Assembly (NCBI GenBank): GCA_023205875.1
Contig: CP060759.1
Location: forward strand, 907,501 to 971,500
From: Chloropicon primus
Taxonomy: Eukaryota; Chlorophyta; Chloropicophyceae; Chloropicales; Chloropicaceae
Reading direction: 5' to 3'
Length of the DNA stretch: 64,000 bases
The translations under genes and the position numbers were made by a program. Within the stretch, counting starts at the first letter, position 1; every line of letters begins with the position of its first letter. Positions 1 to 9,480 of this stretch are shown here, in pieces. Under the pieces are notes generated by a model, which was not told the DNA's origin, made no database searches, and saw nothing but the letters and a program-made list of their open reading frames with translations.

Positions 1-1
1 T

Positions 2-1165
2 TCAGCGCTCCAGGCGATTGTGAGAGAGCACTTGCTGTCAAACGTGATTCTTGGGTGGGGGAAATTCTACAAGCAGACGGTGGGGATCCCTCAAGGCTCG
101 ACCCTGTCAGCCTTGCTGTGTTCCCTTTACTTGGCGAATTTGGAGGTGAACAGAATATTCCCATTGATGGATATTGAGTCGGAGAACGTCGATGCTCTGA
201 GGTTCCACTTGAGGCACAGCAAGGGCGTGCAAGGCCACGGCGTCGGGGGGGAGGGCGGCCCTCCACCTCTGTCTGCAACCCTGAGCACGGATCCTTCTCA
301 CGGCACACTGAGAGCATCAACCCAGGCGAAGGCGACGTCGCACCAGAGCACAATCCTGAGGTATGTGGACGATTTCTTGTACATCACCAGCAGCGAAGAG
401 GACGCCAGGAAGTTCTTGAAAGTGATGCACCAGGGCTTTCCGGAGTACAACTGTTACATGAACAAGAAGAAGACCAGTTGCAACTTCAGCGTGGACGGAA
501 GCGATGCGAGCGGGTCAAGGAATTTGTGGATCGACGGAAAAGGTTCTGCGTTCCTGAAGTGGTGCGGCATGCTGATCAACGCGAACACGCTTGAGATTCA
601 GAGGGACCTCACCCAAGACACGGGGGGTGTCACGAACACTGTTCTGATCCCTCCGCAACCAGGAAATCACCTGAAGGCGAAGCTTTACCGATTCATGCAG
701 TTCGATCTCAAAAATGCCTCGCTCTTTGACTTCGTCATCAATTCTCCCGAGGTGGTGAGGCTCAACGTGTACCAGGTGTTCCTTGTGGGCGCCACCAAGT
801 GCGAATACATGTTGAGCCACATGGTCAGCTCCCCGCCGCTCGTAGACATCTTGTACGACGCGATCTCCAGCTCGTTGTCCCACGTGGTCTTTAGGGTCCG
901 GAAGCACCAGGACGAGCTCAGGCAGCTGATGCGAGACCCGTCCTGCGACGCTTGCAAGAACGGGGTGGTGAAAATAACCCCGGAGAGCCACATCAGGTGG
1001 CTGGGCTACCAGGGTTTCCTGGGGGTCTTGAAAAGGAAGCAGACGAGGCACGCCGCGATCATCGCACGCTTGGAGTGCGACCTGAAGGACCCCGATTTCG
1101 AGTGCCTTCACGCCCGGCTGGCGGGAACCTTGAACCCCGACTTGAGGCGGTTTCGTCAGGTCTGA
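2..1165 (+). CDS. TERT: Telomerase reverse transcriptase, C-terminal part (5' end outside window)
   Basis: This is the catalytic subunit of telomerase, which copies the telomere repeat from its RNA template onto chromosome ends in the nucleus. The frame is open from base 2, so the gene begins upstream of the window; the GTG at position 20 is not its start. Visible telomerase motifs in order: motif B' (VGIPQGSTLSALLCSLYLA), motif C with the two catalytic aspartates (RYVDDFLYI), motif D, motif E (WCGML) and then a C-terminal thumb extension with the family-typical stretch RWLGYQGFLGVLKRK. The order and the VGIPQGS signature set it apart from retroelement reverse transcriptases. About 388 residues are present; the RNA-binding and N-terminal domains lie outside. 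No intron is seen here. The stop TGA is followed by a T-rich 3' region. Confidence 0.9.
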   Translation, partial: SALQAIVREHLLSNVILGWGKFYKQTVGIPQGSTLSALLCSLYLANLEVNRIFPLMDIESENVDALRFHLRHSKGVQGHGVGGEGGPPPLSATLSTDPSHGTLRASTQAKATSHQSTILRYVDDFLYITSSEEDARKFLKVMHQGFPEYNCYMNKKKTSCNFSVDGSDASGSRNLWIDGKGSAFLKWCGMLINANTLEIQRDLTQDTGGVTNTVLIPPQPGNHLKAKLYRFMQFDLKNASLFDFVINSPEVVRLNVYQVFLVGATKCEYMLSHMVSSPPLVDILYDAISSSLSHVVFRVRKHQDELRQLMRDPSCDACKNGVVKITPESHIRWLGYQGFLGVLKRKQTRHAAIIARLECDLKDPDFECLHARLAGTLNPDLRRFRQV

Positions 1166-1561
1166 AAATGTTTCTTTTTTTTTTTTGCTTGGTGTAGAGA
1201 GAGTCTAGTAAACTGGAGTCACTTTTTCACCCGTCCCCCTTCGAGGCCGTTACGATGGATTCAGGATCAAGGCTGCAGCAAAATGAATCCCGCCTCCTCC
1301 TCGGCTTGGTGACACACGAAGCAGTGGAAGGACCAACCCAAAGCAACGCAATCCAATCACCAGTCCACAGGCGGAGAGATCCCATCCCAAAGTCCATCGA
1401 GCGCATCCATCCCCATCCATCCCCATCCATCCTTGCAGACCTCTTCCTCTTTCTCTTTCTCCCTGGAAAAGTTCAAAGTTTTCCCTTCAAAACCCTAGTC
1501 CGCGCTCAATGTCAATGTAGATTTCGCATGATGAGGAGGGGAGGGAGAGGGAAAGAGCACC
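1166..1561. other. Intergenic region between TERT and OSCP (3'UTR and promoter)
   Basis: About 400 bases between two genes on the same strand. It holds a poly-T run just after the TERT stop, a short tandem of CCATCCC units near 1405-1432, and pyrimidine-rich sequence before the OSCP start. Short open frames here lack any recognisable motif. The OSCP promoter must lie here; no TATA box can be assigned with confidence. Confidence 0.5.
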
Positions 1562-2323
1562 ATGGCGGCCCTGTTGAGACTGAGCAGAGCAGCATGCGCG
1601 ACCGCGACGAGGACGTTCGCACTCCGGTGCGTGGGAGGGAGTGGACTGAGCTCGACCTCGGCCCACGCCGCCGTGTTCCAGCCAGCGCCAGCGTTCAAGC
1701 AGCCGTTTGCTATGTATTCTCAGGACCCTTTTGAGGGGACCACGGACCTCGAGCCTCCTGTGAAAATGTATGGCACGTCTGCCAAGTACGCTGCGGCTCT
1801 CTGGTCTGCCGCGACGAAGGCGAAGGTTCTCGACGACGTCGCGACGGAGGTCGCCCAGATAATTGAGCTCAAGAACGGGGACGAGAAGTTCTCCGCCTTT
1901 CTTGACGATCCAACAGTTCCAGTAGAAAAGAAAATTGAGGGCTTGCAAAAGGTGTTCGAGGCCGGGAAGTTCACCGACATTACGAAAAACTTCTTCTTCG
2001 TCATGGCGGAGAACGGCAGGCTCGAGGAGCTCCCAATGGTCGCGGAGCAGTACCAGGAGCTCGTCTACGCTTCGAGGGGCGAGGTCCTCGTCACGGTGAC
2101 CTCCGCTATTCCTCTGTCTCCGGCTCAGGAGAACGAATGCAAGAAGGTCTTGACCGAGAAAGTTCTTAAGAAGGGAGAGAAGCTCGTTCTTAACGTGAAG
2201 ATTGACAGGAAGATATTGGGCGGACTCATCTTCGACATTGGTGAGAAGCATATTGATATGTCCATCGAGGCCAGGATAAGGAAAATCGAGAACCTCTTGC
2301 GCGAGGCTGTGGGAAGTGCCTAG
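1562..2323 (+). CDS. OSCP: Mitochondrial ATP synthase subunit OSCP (delta/ATP5 family)
   Basis: OSCP is the peripheral-stalk subunit that ties the F1 head to the stator of mitochondrial ATP synthase. The 253-residue product has an N-terminal extension rich in Arg, Ala and Ser (MAALLRLSRAACATATRTFA) typical of a mitochondrial presequence, then the six-helix N domain (from about residue 70, YGTSAKYAAALWSAA), and the conserved C-terminal signature ILGGLIFDIGEKHIDMS near residues 215-235. The length fits the family once the presequence is allowed for. The plastid homologue AtpD is the alternative; the long Arg-rich leader and the C-terminal wording favour the mitochondrial form. The start ATG at 1562 sits in a good context (caccATGG). 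The gene is intronless and its 3' end faces that of PHYLLO, with 196 bases between the two stops. Confidence 0.88.
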   Translation: MAALLRLSRAACATATRTFALRCVGGSGLSSTSAHAAVFQPAPAFKQPFAMYSQDPFEGTTDLEPPVKMYGTSAKYAAALWSAATKAKVLDDVATEVAQIIELKNGDEKFSAFLDDPTVPVEKKIEGLQKVFEAGKFTDITKNFFFVMAENGRLEELPMVAEQYQELVYASRGEVLVTVTSAIPLSPAQENECKKVLTEKVLKKGEKLVLNVKIDRKILGGLIFDIGEKHIDMSIEARIRKIENLLREAVGSA

Positions 2324-2519
2324 TTGTGTACAGGAAAGCCGTTTCCAAAGCCGCTGGACTCGGCGCAATTTTTCTTGGAACTGCGCGAGCCCAATAGATT
2401 AACTTTATGAGGAAGTCCAAAAAGAAAGAAAAGTATTATACTTCTTTTAGACGAGAAAACGCGATGGGTTCTGTCGCACCATGCCGCCCGTCCTCGGAGT
2501 CCCTCCTTGCTCCCTCCCT

Positions 2520-5500
2520 TCAACTCTCGTACGCTGTCGTCTCGCTCCTCTCCACGTAGGACACGAAGTTCGACAAGATGGGAGCCACGGCCTGCGGAGC
2601 TTCCAAGTGAACGCAGTGGCCCGCCCCGGACACGACGTGGAGCTGAACATCCTGCGGCTGCAGGTGCGGGCTTTCTCTAGCAAGCTCGCACATCTCTTCC
2701 GATATAGAAACGTACTTTGGGTCCAACTCTCCGCACACCACACAAAGCGGGATCTCGAGGTCCCGCAGCTTGGGCCACAACGAGTCCTGCAGACCTGGGC
2801 TGAGGCCGCCCATCGCATCCGCCAGGCCCGAGCTCTCGTGCAGCTTCGCTCGCTTGCTCACGGTCGTCATGAATTGTGGGGACCTGGAAAAGCTCTCGAA
2901 AAGCGGCTGCTTGTACCACGAGTCCAGGAAAGACTCCACCCTCGTCTCCCTGATTTGGGCTGACAGCATGAGGTCTTTGATCGCTCTGTTCTCCCTTTCC
3001 GCCTCGTCCTTGATTCCGGGGCTGCTGGAGATGATCATCAAGCCAGAGTATTTCTCCGGGGAGGAGAGGACCATGTCCAACGCAATGCGTGCTCCCATGC
3101 TGTACGCCACCAGGATGGGTGTGTGCAGCGAGCTCTGATCCAGCAGCTCGGACATGGAGCGAGACGCGAAAGCAAAGGTGTTCTGCAGAGCCATGCTCTT
3201 CACGCACTCGAATGTGCAAGAGGAATGGCCTGGAAGGCTGACCGCGTAGCAATCGTTGGTGCTCGCCGTGCTCGAGATGAGGGGCAGCCAGTCGTGTACA
3301 TCACCCAGGAATCCATGGACAAAAGCAAGAGAGGGCGCAACACCAGCACTGGCGTGGACATGGCCATTCAACGAACCGTTCGTGCACTTGTACAGTTTCA
3401 TGAAACCTTCGTGAATCGACTGGTCGTGATCCAGTTCGCACTTCAGGCTGTCGTACAGAACGATGGAGTTGCTTGAGGAGAAGGGCAGAGCTTTGTGGGG
3501 GCCCGCCTGTTTCTCGACATCAATCACCAGGGACCTGGCCCAGCCTTCAAAGGGCAGTGACGTGGCCTCTTCCAGGAACAATCTGCCTTCGCGTGGCTCG
3601 TGGATGTTCCAAGCGATCGTTCCGAGGCCGTGGAGCAAAGGCGGTCTTCCTTCAAACCTGGCACCGCGCACCGAATCGACGTACAGCGCCAGCTCAGACA
3701 AGGAGCGCAGACCAACGCTGCTGTCGAATGCCGAGCTGACGATTGGCTTCACCCCCAGGTCCACACACAAGTCGACCAGCGACTTGAATTTCTCCACGCT
3801 TCCGAGGACAGAGGGTTTCAGGACGACCGCATCGAGGGAGCCTGAGAGGGGCGACATCAGCTCGGTGGCCCTCTCACGCACATCGGCCGCTGCCGTGTCC
3901 CGCAAGCGATCGCTGAGGTGCTCATCGAGGGCAACTGGAATCGTCTGAGCTCTCGTAAAGGCCTCTAGATCTGCAAGGTCCTTGACAGGCTCTTCGATGA
4001 ACTCGATCTCAAGCCCCTTGACTCCATCTGCAAACGTCAAGGCCTCGTCCAAAGTCCAGGCACGGTTTGCGTCGCATCGAAGGACGAGGTCAGATCCAAA
4101 TCTCTGAGAGATCAATCGAACCATCTCGATGTCTTTCTCGACCTCTGAACGCCCGACTTTGAGCTTGATTCCTCTGTAACCTCTCGACACCAGTCTCTCT
4201 GCGTCTTCCACCACGGTAGCCACATCAGAGGAAAGCAAGGAAAGCAAGCCAATCACGTGAACCAAGCCGCCGCGCTGCTGCAAAGCCCCCTCCACTTCCT
4301 CGCCCTGCCCCGCTCCCCCCATGACAGAGTAGCCAAGAGCAGACGACAGCAAGTCGAGCAGAGCGCTTTCGAGCCCAAACCTGACCGAGGGCAGCAAAGA
4401 ATCCGGCTCGATGCCAATGAGACTGAACCACCGCTCCAAGGAGCCATCCAAGGCCGCTACGGACAGCGGCAACCTCTTTCCTGGCAGAATGCTCGAGACG
4501 CACGCGAGTTGGCTCTGGGCCTCCTTCAGGGTCTCCCTGTGCAAGTTTTCCAGGGGCGAGACCTCCCCAAAGCTCGTGACAACTTTTCCTGCGTCTTTGT
4601 GCGAGGCCTGGATCGACACCTTCACCATTTCTTTGGCCATGCTCGAAGATGTCGTCAGCTCTTTCGCCAAGGGGTAAGACATCTTCTCGCACACCAGCCT
4701 GTCGATTTCGATGCAAGCTGGCCCCAGGCTCCACATGTGAGAGGCAAGAAAGACTTGCTGAGACGTGAAAACGCTGAGATCCTCCTTCACCCTTTCTTTG
4801 ACGAAATTTCTGAACTCTGTGCTCGCTTGAGGATCCACGCTTATCTCGATCACGTTGTGGACTTTTGATCTCCACGACTTCCGCAGAGCCTCGATCATGT
4901 CCTCCTTACTCGATACCAATTGGTGCGGTATCCTGTAAGCTCGGCAAAGGCTCGACACGTCGGCTTCAGGGTCCGTGATGAAGCACGAGTCGAGAACGGA
5001 GCTGTCGATCTGCTGAGCGACGGGGAGCATTTCAAAGATCCTTCCGCCTCGATTGTTGACGACGATGATGGTCAGCGGCGCCCTCTTCGAAGAGGAAGGC
5101 CCGCTCAACAGGTTCAGGCCATTCGAATCGTGCACAAAAGAGACGTCGCCGATCAGCAGGGTCACGGGGCTGCCAAGCGACTCTGCAAATCCAGCGGCGG
5201 AGCTCGTAACGCCATCGATGCCACTGCTTCCGCGGTTGCTGCCAAGAGCTACGAGGCCGCCATCGAATTCCGCATTTCTGTTGGCGCTGGACATCTCCAT
5301 GTCGCGGATCGGCATGCTGTTCCCCAAGAAGAGCGCGTTTGATCTCGGAATGATTTCACTTACCACCCTCGCGATGAGAGGCTCGCTCATCGTGTCCGCG
5401 CGCTCAAAGCAGGAATTCACGGAATTCGACACGATGTGGTCCAGCTCGAGGATGTACTTGCAGTAGATCTTGCATCCGGATGGGTCGAACTCGGGGTGCT

Positions 5501-8366
5501 CAAACGACCACGAGCGCACCATGTCGTTCAGGGCAACGGGGTCGAGCATCAACTGGTAAGAAGCAATGTGGGACGGGTCTCTCTGGCGCAGGTCGTTGCC
5601 GAGGATCACCAGCTTTGAGTTGCCATCCTGGCAGCTCTTTGAGATGAAATTGGAGATCCTTTTGGAGACTGGCTCTCTGCCTACTTGGATGATGCACTCC
5701 GGCTGCAGGTACGTGCTCGCCTCGGCGTCCAAGAGTATGTGGTCCAAGTTGTAAATGACGGTGGCTTTGGAATCCATTTTGCCTGACCCGAGCTTCAGAC
5801 CCGAAGATATGTCCGGTACAAGGGGCCACCCCAGTCTCTGGGCGGTCTCTATCAGCGCCAGGTTCTCTGACGCATTGGTGGAGGTGCCCACAATGATCAG
5901 ACCCTTTTTGCACTTTGAAACCGTGTCCATGAAATCCTCCCACGGCGCGAAATTCGTGCGACCCGACTCTCCCACAATCATGTTCGTCGTGTAAGGGAGG
6001 CCGCCGTCCGCCCACGCCCTGATCTTCCCATCCAGAACCCCCCTGTCCCACTCCTCGACGATCGGCGCGAGAGGCTCCCTGTACTGAAAGTTCAAGTGCA
6101 CCGGGCCAGGCAGGTTGTGAGTCGCGTATCTGTACGCCGTGGAGAGATTCGTCAGCAGCACGTCGCTCAAAGCGAGTTCTGGGGTCGGGGCCGGAAAGTT
6201 TCTGAACCAACGGGGGAACTTGCCGTAAATGTGCATCTGGTCTATCGTTTGGTTTGCCCCCGTGCCTTGGAGCTCAGCAGGCCTATCTGCTGTCAAGACA
6301 AGGAGGGGCACATTGGACTCACTCGCCTCGACGACAGCGGGCAGCAAATTCGCCACAGCGGTGCCCGAGGTCGTGATCACAGCCGCGGGCACCCCCTTCC
6401 CTTTGCCGATTCCGAGGGCGAAGAAGCCCAGGGATCTTTCGTCTATGCACGTGATCACCTCGGCCCTGGGGTGGTTCGCTGCCGCCAACACGAGCGGCGT
6501 GGATCTGCTTCCGGGAGCGATGCAAAAGTACTTCACACCGAGCCTGCAAAGCTCTTCCACGACAAGGAAGGCAGACAGAGCATTCGCGTTCGGGAAGCTC
6601 TCCAAGGCGAGCTTGCCTTGCCGCACGATCTGCGAGAACTGCTGCACCTTCAAGTCAAGCTCCTTCCACTCCAGGTCCGGCTTCGAGCCGTCCACGATCC
6701 CGACCCCAGCGTACATCACCAAATCGTTCTCGTTCCCCCTCTCCGGCTTGTTCTGCACGAGCGCGGATCTGATCGCGACCGCGAATTCTGAGCTCGACCC
6801 GGACATCCACCCAAAAGGCCCCGAATAGAGCCCCCTGTCAAAGCTCTCCATCGAAGCCAAGGCCTCCACGGACTCCTCGCAGGGGTACCCGGCCACTGCG
6901 GGCGTAGGGTGCAGCGCGGAAAGGAAGTGAAAGTCGTTCTTGCCCCTTGCAATCTTCCCAGACAACCTCCCGTACAGGTGCTGCACGTTGACGTGCTTCA
7001 AGACCTGCTTCTCTGCTTCGATCTCAACTTCGGTGCACAGGGACTCCAGGGCCTGCTTGATCGCGTCGCGCACAACAATGAACTCGTTGTGCTCCTTCTC
7101 TGACGTCAGGAGGTCCTTTGTCACCGAGGCGTCCTTTGACACCCGCGTGGTCGCGGCCACCGCCTCGCTGACGAGGCGGCCGCCGGCCCTCGCGTACAGG
7201 CGCTCCGGGGTGTTCCCAAAGAAGGCGCTGCCGCCGTCCAAAAGCATGCAGAACTGGTAGCCTTTCCTGTCCTGGTCTTGCAGGCACGACAGCATGTGCA
7301 AGGCGTCTACGGGCTGCCTGCAGGTGACCTTGGATCTCCTCGCGAGAACGAGCTTGCTCATCCTTCCCAAGACGTCGTTCACCAAGGGGTCCCACTCCTC
7401 CTCCGTCGGGTCGTGGGTGGCCTCGGAGGCCTCCAAGTGCACCGGTGCCCTGCCGCTGGCCTTGACGCCCCTCAGCCTGCTCAGGACCGCCCGCCCTTTC
7501 GACAGAGCGCCGTCGATGGAGTCTATCCTCTCCCCCTCGGTCCTCTGAGGGAGGTTATCCCAAGCGATGTTGCAGGCCAGCGTCGAGTGAGACGGCGTCG
7601 TCCGCAGCTCTACCGATGGAATCACAAAGGTGTACGAGCCGAACTCCTCCCACTCCTCTGAGGGCGTCTGGGTCGGATCGAATCGGATTCCCCCAAAGGC
7701 CCTGACCGCGTCCCCCCCCTCGCTCAGGAACCGGCTTATCCTGTCGTAAGATTCCAGATCGAAGGGTGATCCCGGCCGCCCCTGCCAGAGGCAAGTGGAC
7801 CCCACGCAGCCCACCTCGTGGTCCGCCCCCCCTCCGGCCCCCTCCGCCAAGTCGTCCAGCTTTCCCCCGGCAGTTTGCAGGCCCTCGCCGAACGTCGAAG
7901 TCTTCGGGGAGAAGTAGATCACGGGGTGCCCCTCCTTCAAGCTCTGGCCCCTGAGCCACCCGATCGTGTCCCCCTCGCGAGGAATCGTGACCTCCAGTCG
8001 GATGACGCCGCTCTCTTCCTCCGGCCGACTCTGCGAGATGTCTCTCAGGGCCTCGGAGAGCTTCTTCGCTCCCTGGTCGAAGCTGGACGCCACCCCGAGC
8101 TCCCTGCGAGCCACGGGGACGGGGCGGGACTCCGGCGAGAGCGCCTCGGCCTCCCGAAAGAAGGTATTGTCCTCGAGCACGCCGACATTAGGCGCCGAGG
8201 CCCGCGCGGGCAAGGGCCTCTTCCCAGAGGAGGAGACCAGTCTGCTGCTGCTGGCGAGCGAGCGACACCTCCTCGACGGCGACGAGGCCGGGCCTCGAGG
8301 AGGCGCGAGTCCCTCCTTCCCCCTCGCGGTGCTCGCCCTCAGGTGTGACGCCTTCCGCTCCATCAT
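2520..8366 (-). CDS. PHYLLO: PHYLLO: fused MenF-MenD-MenC-MenH for phylloquinone synthesis
   Basis: One 1948-residue protein carries four consecutive enzymes leading from chorismate to the o-succinylbenzoate precursor of phylloquinone (vitamin K1). Residues 1 to about 65 are Ser/Arg/Ala-rich, like a plastid transit peptide. MenF (isochorismate synthase, about 100-585) includes the chorismate-binding half (LVSEAVAATTR, SALHPTPAVAGYP, YSGPFGW). MenD (about 595-1190) has the thiamine-diphosphate signatures IAPGSRSTPLVLAA and IDERSLGFFALG. MenC (about 1300-1640) is an enolase-superfamily o-succinylbenzoate synthase with GIKLKVG, RCDANRAW, FIEEP and the VLKPS lysine. MenH (about 1680-1940) is an alpha/beta hydrolase with a Ser-Asp-His set in YSMGAR, GELDPKY and GAGHCVHLE. 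The domain order is that of plant and algal PHYLLO. The full MenF is kept, whereas in land plants this half was split off as a separate isochorismate synthase gene. Intronless. The second ATG of the MM start could also be used. Confidence 0.93.
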   Translation of the reverse strand: MMERKASHLRASTARGKEGLAPPRGPASSPSRRCRSLASSSRLVSSSGKRPLPARASAPNVGVLEDNTFFREAEALSPESRPVPVARRELGVASSFDQGAKKLSEALRDISQSRPEEESGVIRLEVTIPREGDTIGWLRGQSLKEGHPVIYFSPKTSTFGEGLQTAGGKLDDLAEGAGGGADHEVGCVGSTCLWQGRPGSPFDLESYDRISRFLSEGGDAVRAFGGIRFDPTQTPSEEWEEFGSYTFVIPSVELRTTPSHSTLACNIAWDNLPQRTEGERIDSIDGALSKGRAVLSRLRGVKASGRAPVHLEASEATHDPTEEEWDPLVNDVLGRMSKLVLARRSKVTCRQPVDALHMLSCLQDQDRKGYQFCMLLDGGSAFFGNTPERLYARAGGRLVSEAVAATTRVSKDASVTKDLLTSEKEHNEFIVVRDAIKQALESLCTEVEIEAEKQVLKHVNVQHLYGRLSGKIARGKNDFHFLSALHPTPAVAGYPCEESVEALASMESFDRGLYSGPFGWMSGSSSEFAVAIRSALVQNKPERGNENDLVMYAGVGIVDGSKPDLEWKELDLKVQQFSQIVRQGKLALESFPNANALSAFLVVEELCRLGVKYFCIAPGSRSTPLVLAAANHPRAEVITCIDERSLGFFALGIGKGKGVPAAVITTSGTAVANLLPAVVEASESNVPLLVLTADRPAELQGTGANQTIDQMHIYGKFPRWFRNFPAPTPELALSDVLLTNLSTAYRYATHNLPGPVHLNFQYREPLAPIVEEWDRGVLDGKIRAWADGGLPYTTNMIVGESGRTNFAPWEDFMDTVSKCKKGLIIVGTSTNASENLALIETAQRLGWPLVPDISSGLKLGSGKMDSKATVIYNLDHILLDAEASTYLQPECIIQVGREPVSKRISNFISKSCQDGNSKLVILGNDLRQRDPSHIASYQLMLDPVALNDMVRSWSFEHPEFDPSGCKIYCKYILELDHIVSNSVNSCFERADTMSEPLIARVVSEIIPRSNALFLGNSMPIRDMEMSSANRNAEFDGGLVALGSNRGSSGIDGVTSSAAGFAESLGSPVTLLIGDVSFVHDSNGLNLLSGPSSSKRAPLTIIVVNNRGGRIFEMLPVAQQIDSSVLDSCFITDPEADVSSLCRAYRIPHQLVSSKEDMIEALRKSWRSKVHNVIEISVDPQASTEFRNFVKERVKEDLSVFTSQQVFLASHMWSLGPACIEIDRLVCEKMSYPLAKELTTSSSMAKEMVKVSIQASHKDAGKVVTSFGEVSPLENLHRETLKEAQSQLACVSSILPGKRLPLSVAALDGSLERWFSLIGIEPDSLLPSVRFGLESALLDLLSSALGYSVMGGAGQGEEVEGALQQRGGLVHVIGLLSLLSSDVATVVEDAERLVSRGYRGIKLKVGRSEVEKDIEMVRLISQRFGSDLVLRCDANRAWTLDEALTFADGVKGLEIEFIEEPVKDLADLEAFTRAQTIPVALDEHLSDRLRDTAAADVRERATELMSPLSGSLDAVVLKPSVLGSVEKFKSLVDLCVDLGVKPIVSSAFDSSVGLRSLSELALYVDSVRGARFEGRPPLLHGLGTIAWNIHEPREGRLFLEEATSLPFEGWARSLVIDVEKQAGPHKALPFSSSNSIVLYDSLKCELDHDQSIHEGFMKLYKCTNGSLNGHVHASAGVAPSLAFVHGFLGDVHDWLPLISSTASTNDCYAVSLPGHSSCTFECVKSMALQNTFAFASRSMSELLDQSSLHTPILVAYSMGARIALDMVLSSPEKYSGLMIISSSPGIKDEAERENRAIKDLMLSAQIRETRVESFLDSWYKQPLFESFSRSPQFMTTVSKRAKLHESSGLADAMGGLSPGLQDSLWPKLRDLEIPLCVVCGELDPKYVSISEEMCELARESPHLQPQDVQLHVVSGAGHCVHLEAPQAVAPILSNFVSYVERSETTAYES

Positions 8367-8680
8367 CTTAAATGCTCCTCCCTCCTCCTCCTCCTCCTGC
8401 TCCTGCTCCCTGGAGAGAGAGAGAACAAATGCTTGGTTCAGTTTGACGAGTGAGGGTTCAGGCGAAAGGGAAAGGGACGAGAAGGATGCGCTGGTCTCGA
8501 TAACCGAAACGTTTTCCCGCGCCCTCGACTCCCCCTGGTCTGGTGTGCTCGACGCTTACCTCGCAGCAGGGATGCGCGCGAGACTGCTGACGCGTTTTAT
8601 CCTCTGCTTATCCAATGACGAATGAGCAAACTTGAGGCTGAGAGGCCATTGCTCGCGCGCGCGCGCGAGAGAGAGAGGGT
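8367..8680. promoter_or_regulatory. Divergent promoter region between PHYLLO and the heme-oxygenase-like gene
   Basis: These 314 bases separate two divergent start codons and must carry both promoters. Visible structure: a (TCC)n tract just upstream of the PHYLLO start (about 8376-8410) and, directly before the + strand ATG, a (CG)n run changing into (GA)n (about 8653-8678). No clear TATA box is recognised. Confidence 0.5.
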
Positions 8681-9406
8681 ATGGTTGAGGTGGAGGACGG
8701 AAGGGTGGAGGGTCCACCGCCGTTGTACGGGCGTCTGATGAAGGCGATACGGAAGGGCCACAGCGTGGGGAACACGATAAGGATGTTCAAGCTCCCGCTC
8801 GTGTTCACCGAGGAGGCCTTGTACGCGGACGCGATCGCGCAGTTCTACCTTGTCACGGCAAAGCTGGAGGAGGTCATGGGGCGGTTCGAAGGTTCCTCGG
8901 GGATGCTCTCGAGGGTGAAGGAGCTGGGACTGAGGTGCGCGCCGGGGTACGCGTCTGACCTGGAGGAGCTCAACGGCGCGGCGTGGCGGGACCAAGCGGA
9001 GCGGAGCATGACAGCGGCGACGCGGGCGTACTGCGACGTCCTCGAGTCCTCGGGCGAGGTTGAGCTCACCGCTGCGGCTTTCATCCTGTACGGTGCTCTG
9101 GTCGTCGGCGGAGGAAAGTCGACGCAGGCCAAGGTGAGGAAGATCTTCCCTCGGTGCAGCCACAAGCTGTACGACGTGGGGGGAGACATGAAGGCTCTGA
9201 GGGCGGACTACAGGAGAACGTTCACGGACATCGGGAAGCGGTGGCCGGAGCACTTTGTCAGACTAGAGGAGCAAGCCGCTCGCTTCATGGCGCTGAACAA
9301 CACGGTTGTGGTGTCCATCAGGTGCTGGGGAAAGTATTGCAACGTGGCGGCCTCTGTCGCCGTGGCCCTCGCGGCCGGAGCCGCCCTCGCTTGGTCGAAG
9401 CGCTGA
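8681..9406 (+). CDS. Tail-anchored heme-oxygenase-like protein
   Basis: The 241-residue product resembles the all-helical heme oxygenase family, which opens heme to biliverdin, iron and CO. His27 (KGHSVGNT) sits where the proximal heme ligand is found. It is followed by FYLVTAKLEE, like the YHIYVALEE stretch of animal enzymes, and a glycine-rich segment (YGALVVGGGKS, about residue 138) at the place of the distal GDLSGGQ helix. A hydrophobic C-terminal helix (about 221-237) ending in Ser-Lys-Arg looks like a tail anchor, as in animal HO-1 and unlike soluble plastid HY1. The aspartate important for oxygenation in the distal helix appears to be Ala here, so activity is uncertain. This is family recognition from pattern only. 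The start ATG follows a GA-rich 5'UTR; the stop lies 74 bases from that of the convergent methionine-salvage gene. Confidence 0.6.
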   Translation: MVEVEDGRVEGPPPLYGRLMKAIRKGHSVGNTIRMFKLPLVFTEEALYADAIAQFYLVTAKLEEVMGRFEGSSGMLSRVKELGLRCAPGYASDLEELNGAAWRDQAERSMTAATRAYCDVLESSGEVELTAAAFILYGALVVGGGKSTQAKVRKIFPRCSHKLYDVGGDMKALRADYRRTFTDIGKRWPEHFVRLEEQAARFMALNNTVVVSIRCWGKYCNVAASVAVALAAGAALAWSKR

Positions 9407-9480
9407 GGGATTTTTCTTGTTTTGGCTTGTAGCATAATGTCACTATAACTTATTGTATATGTTTATATTCTCTCTCTCTC

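Noticed and set aside
2-1165. Reverse transcriptase of a retroelement
   Set aside because: The motif set (VGIPQGS, RYVDDFL, WCGML and the thumb extension) is that of telomerase, and no integrase, RNase H or repeat ends are seen.
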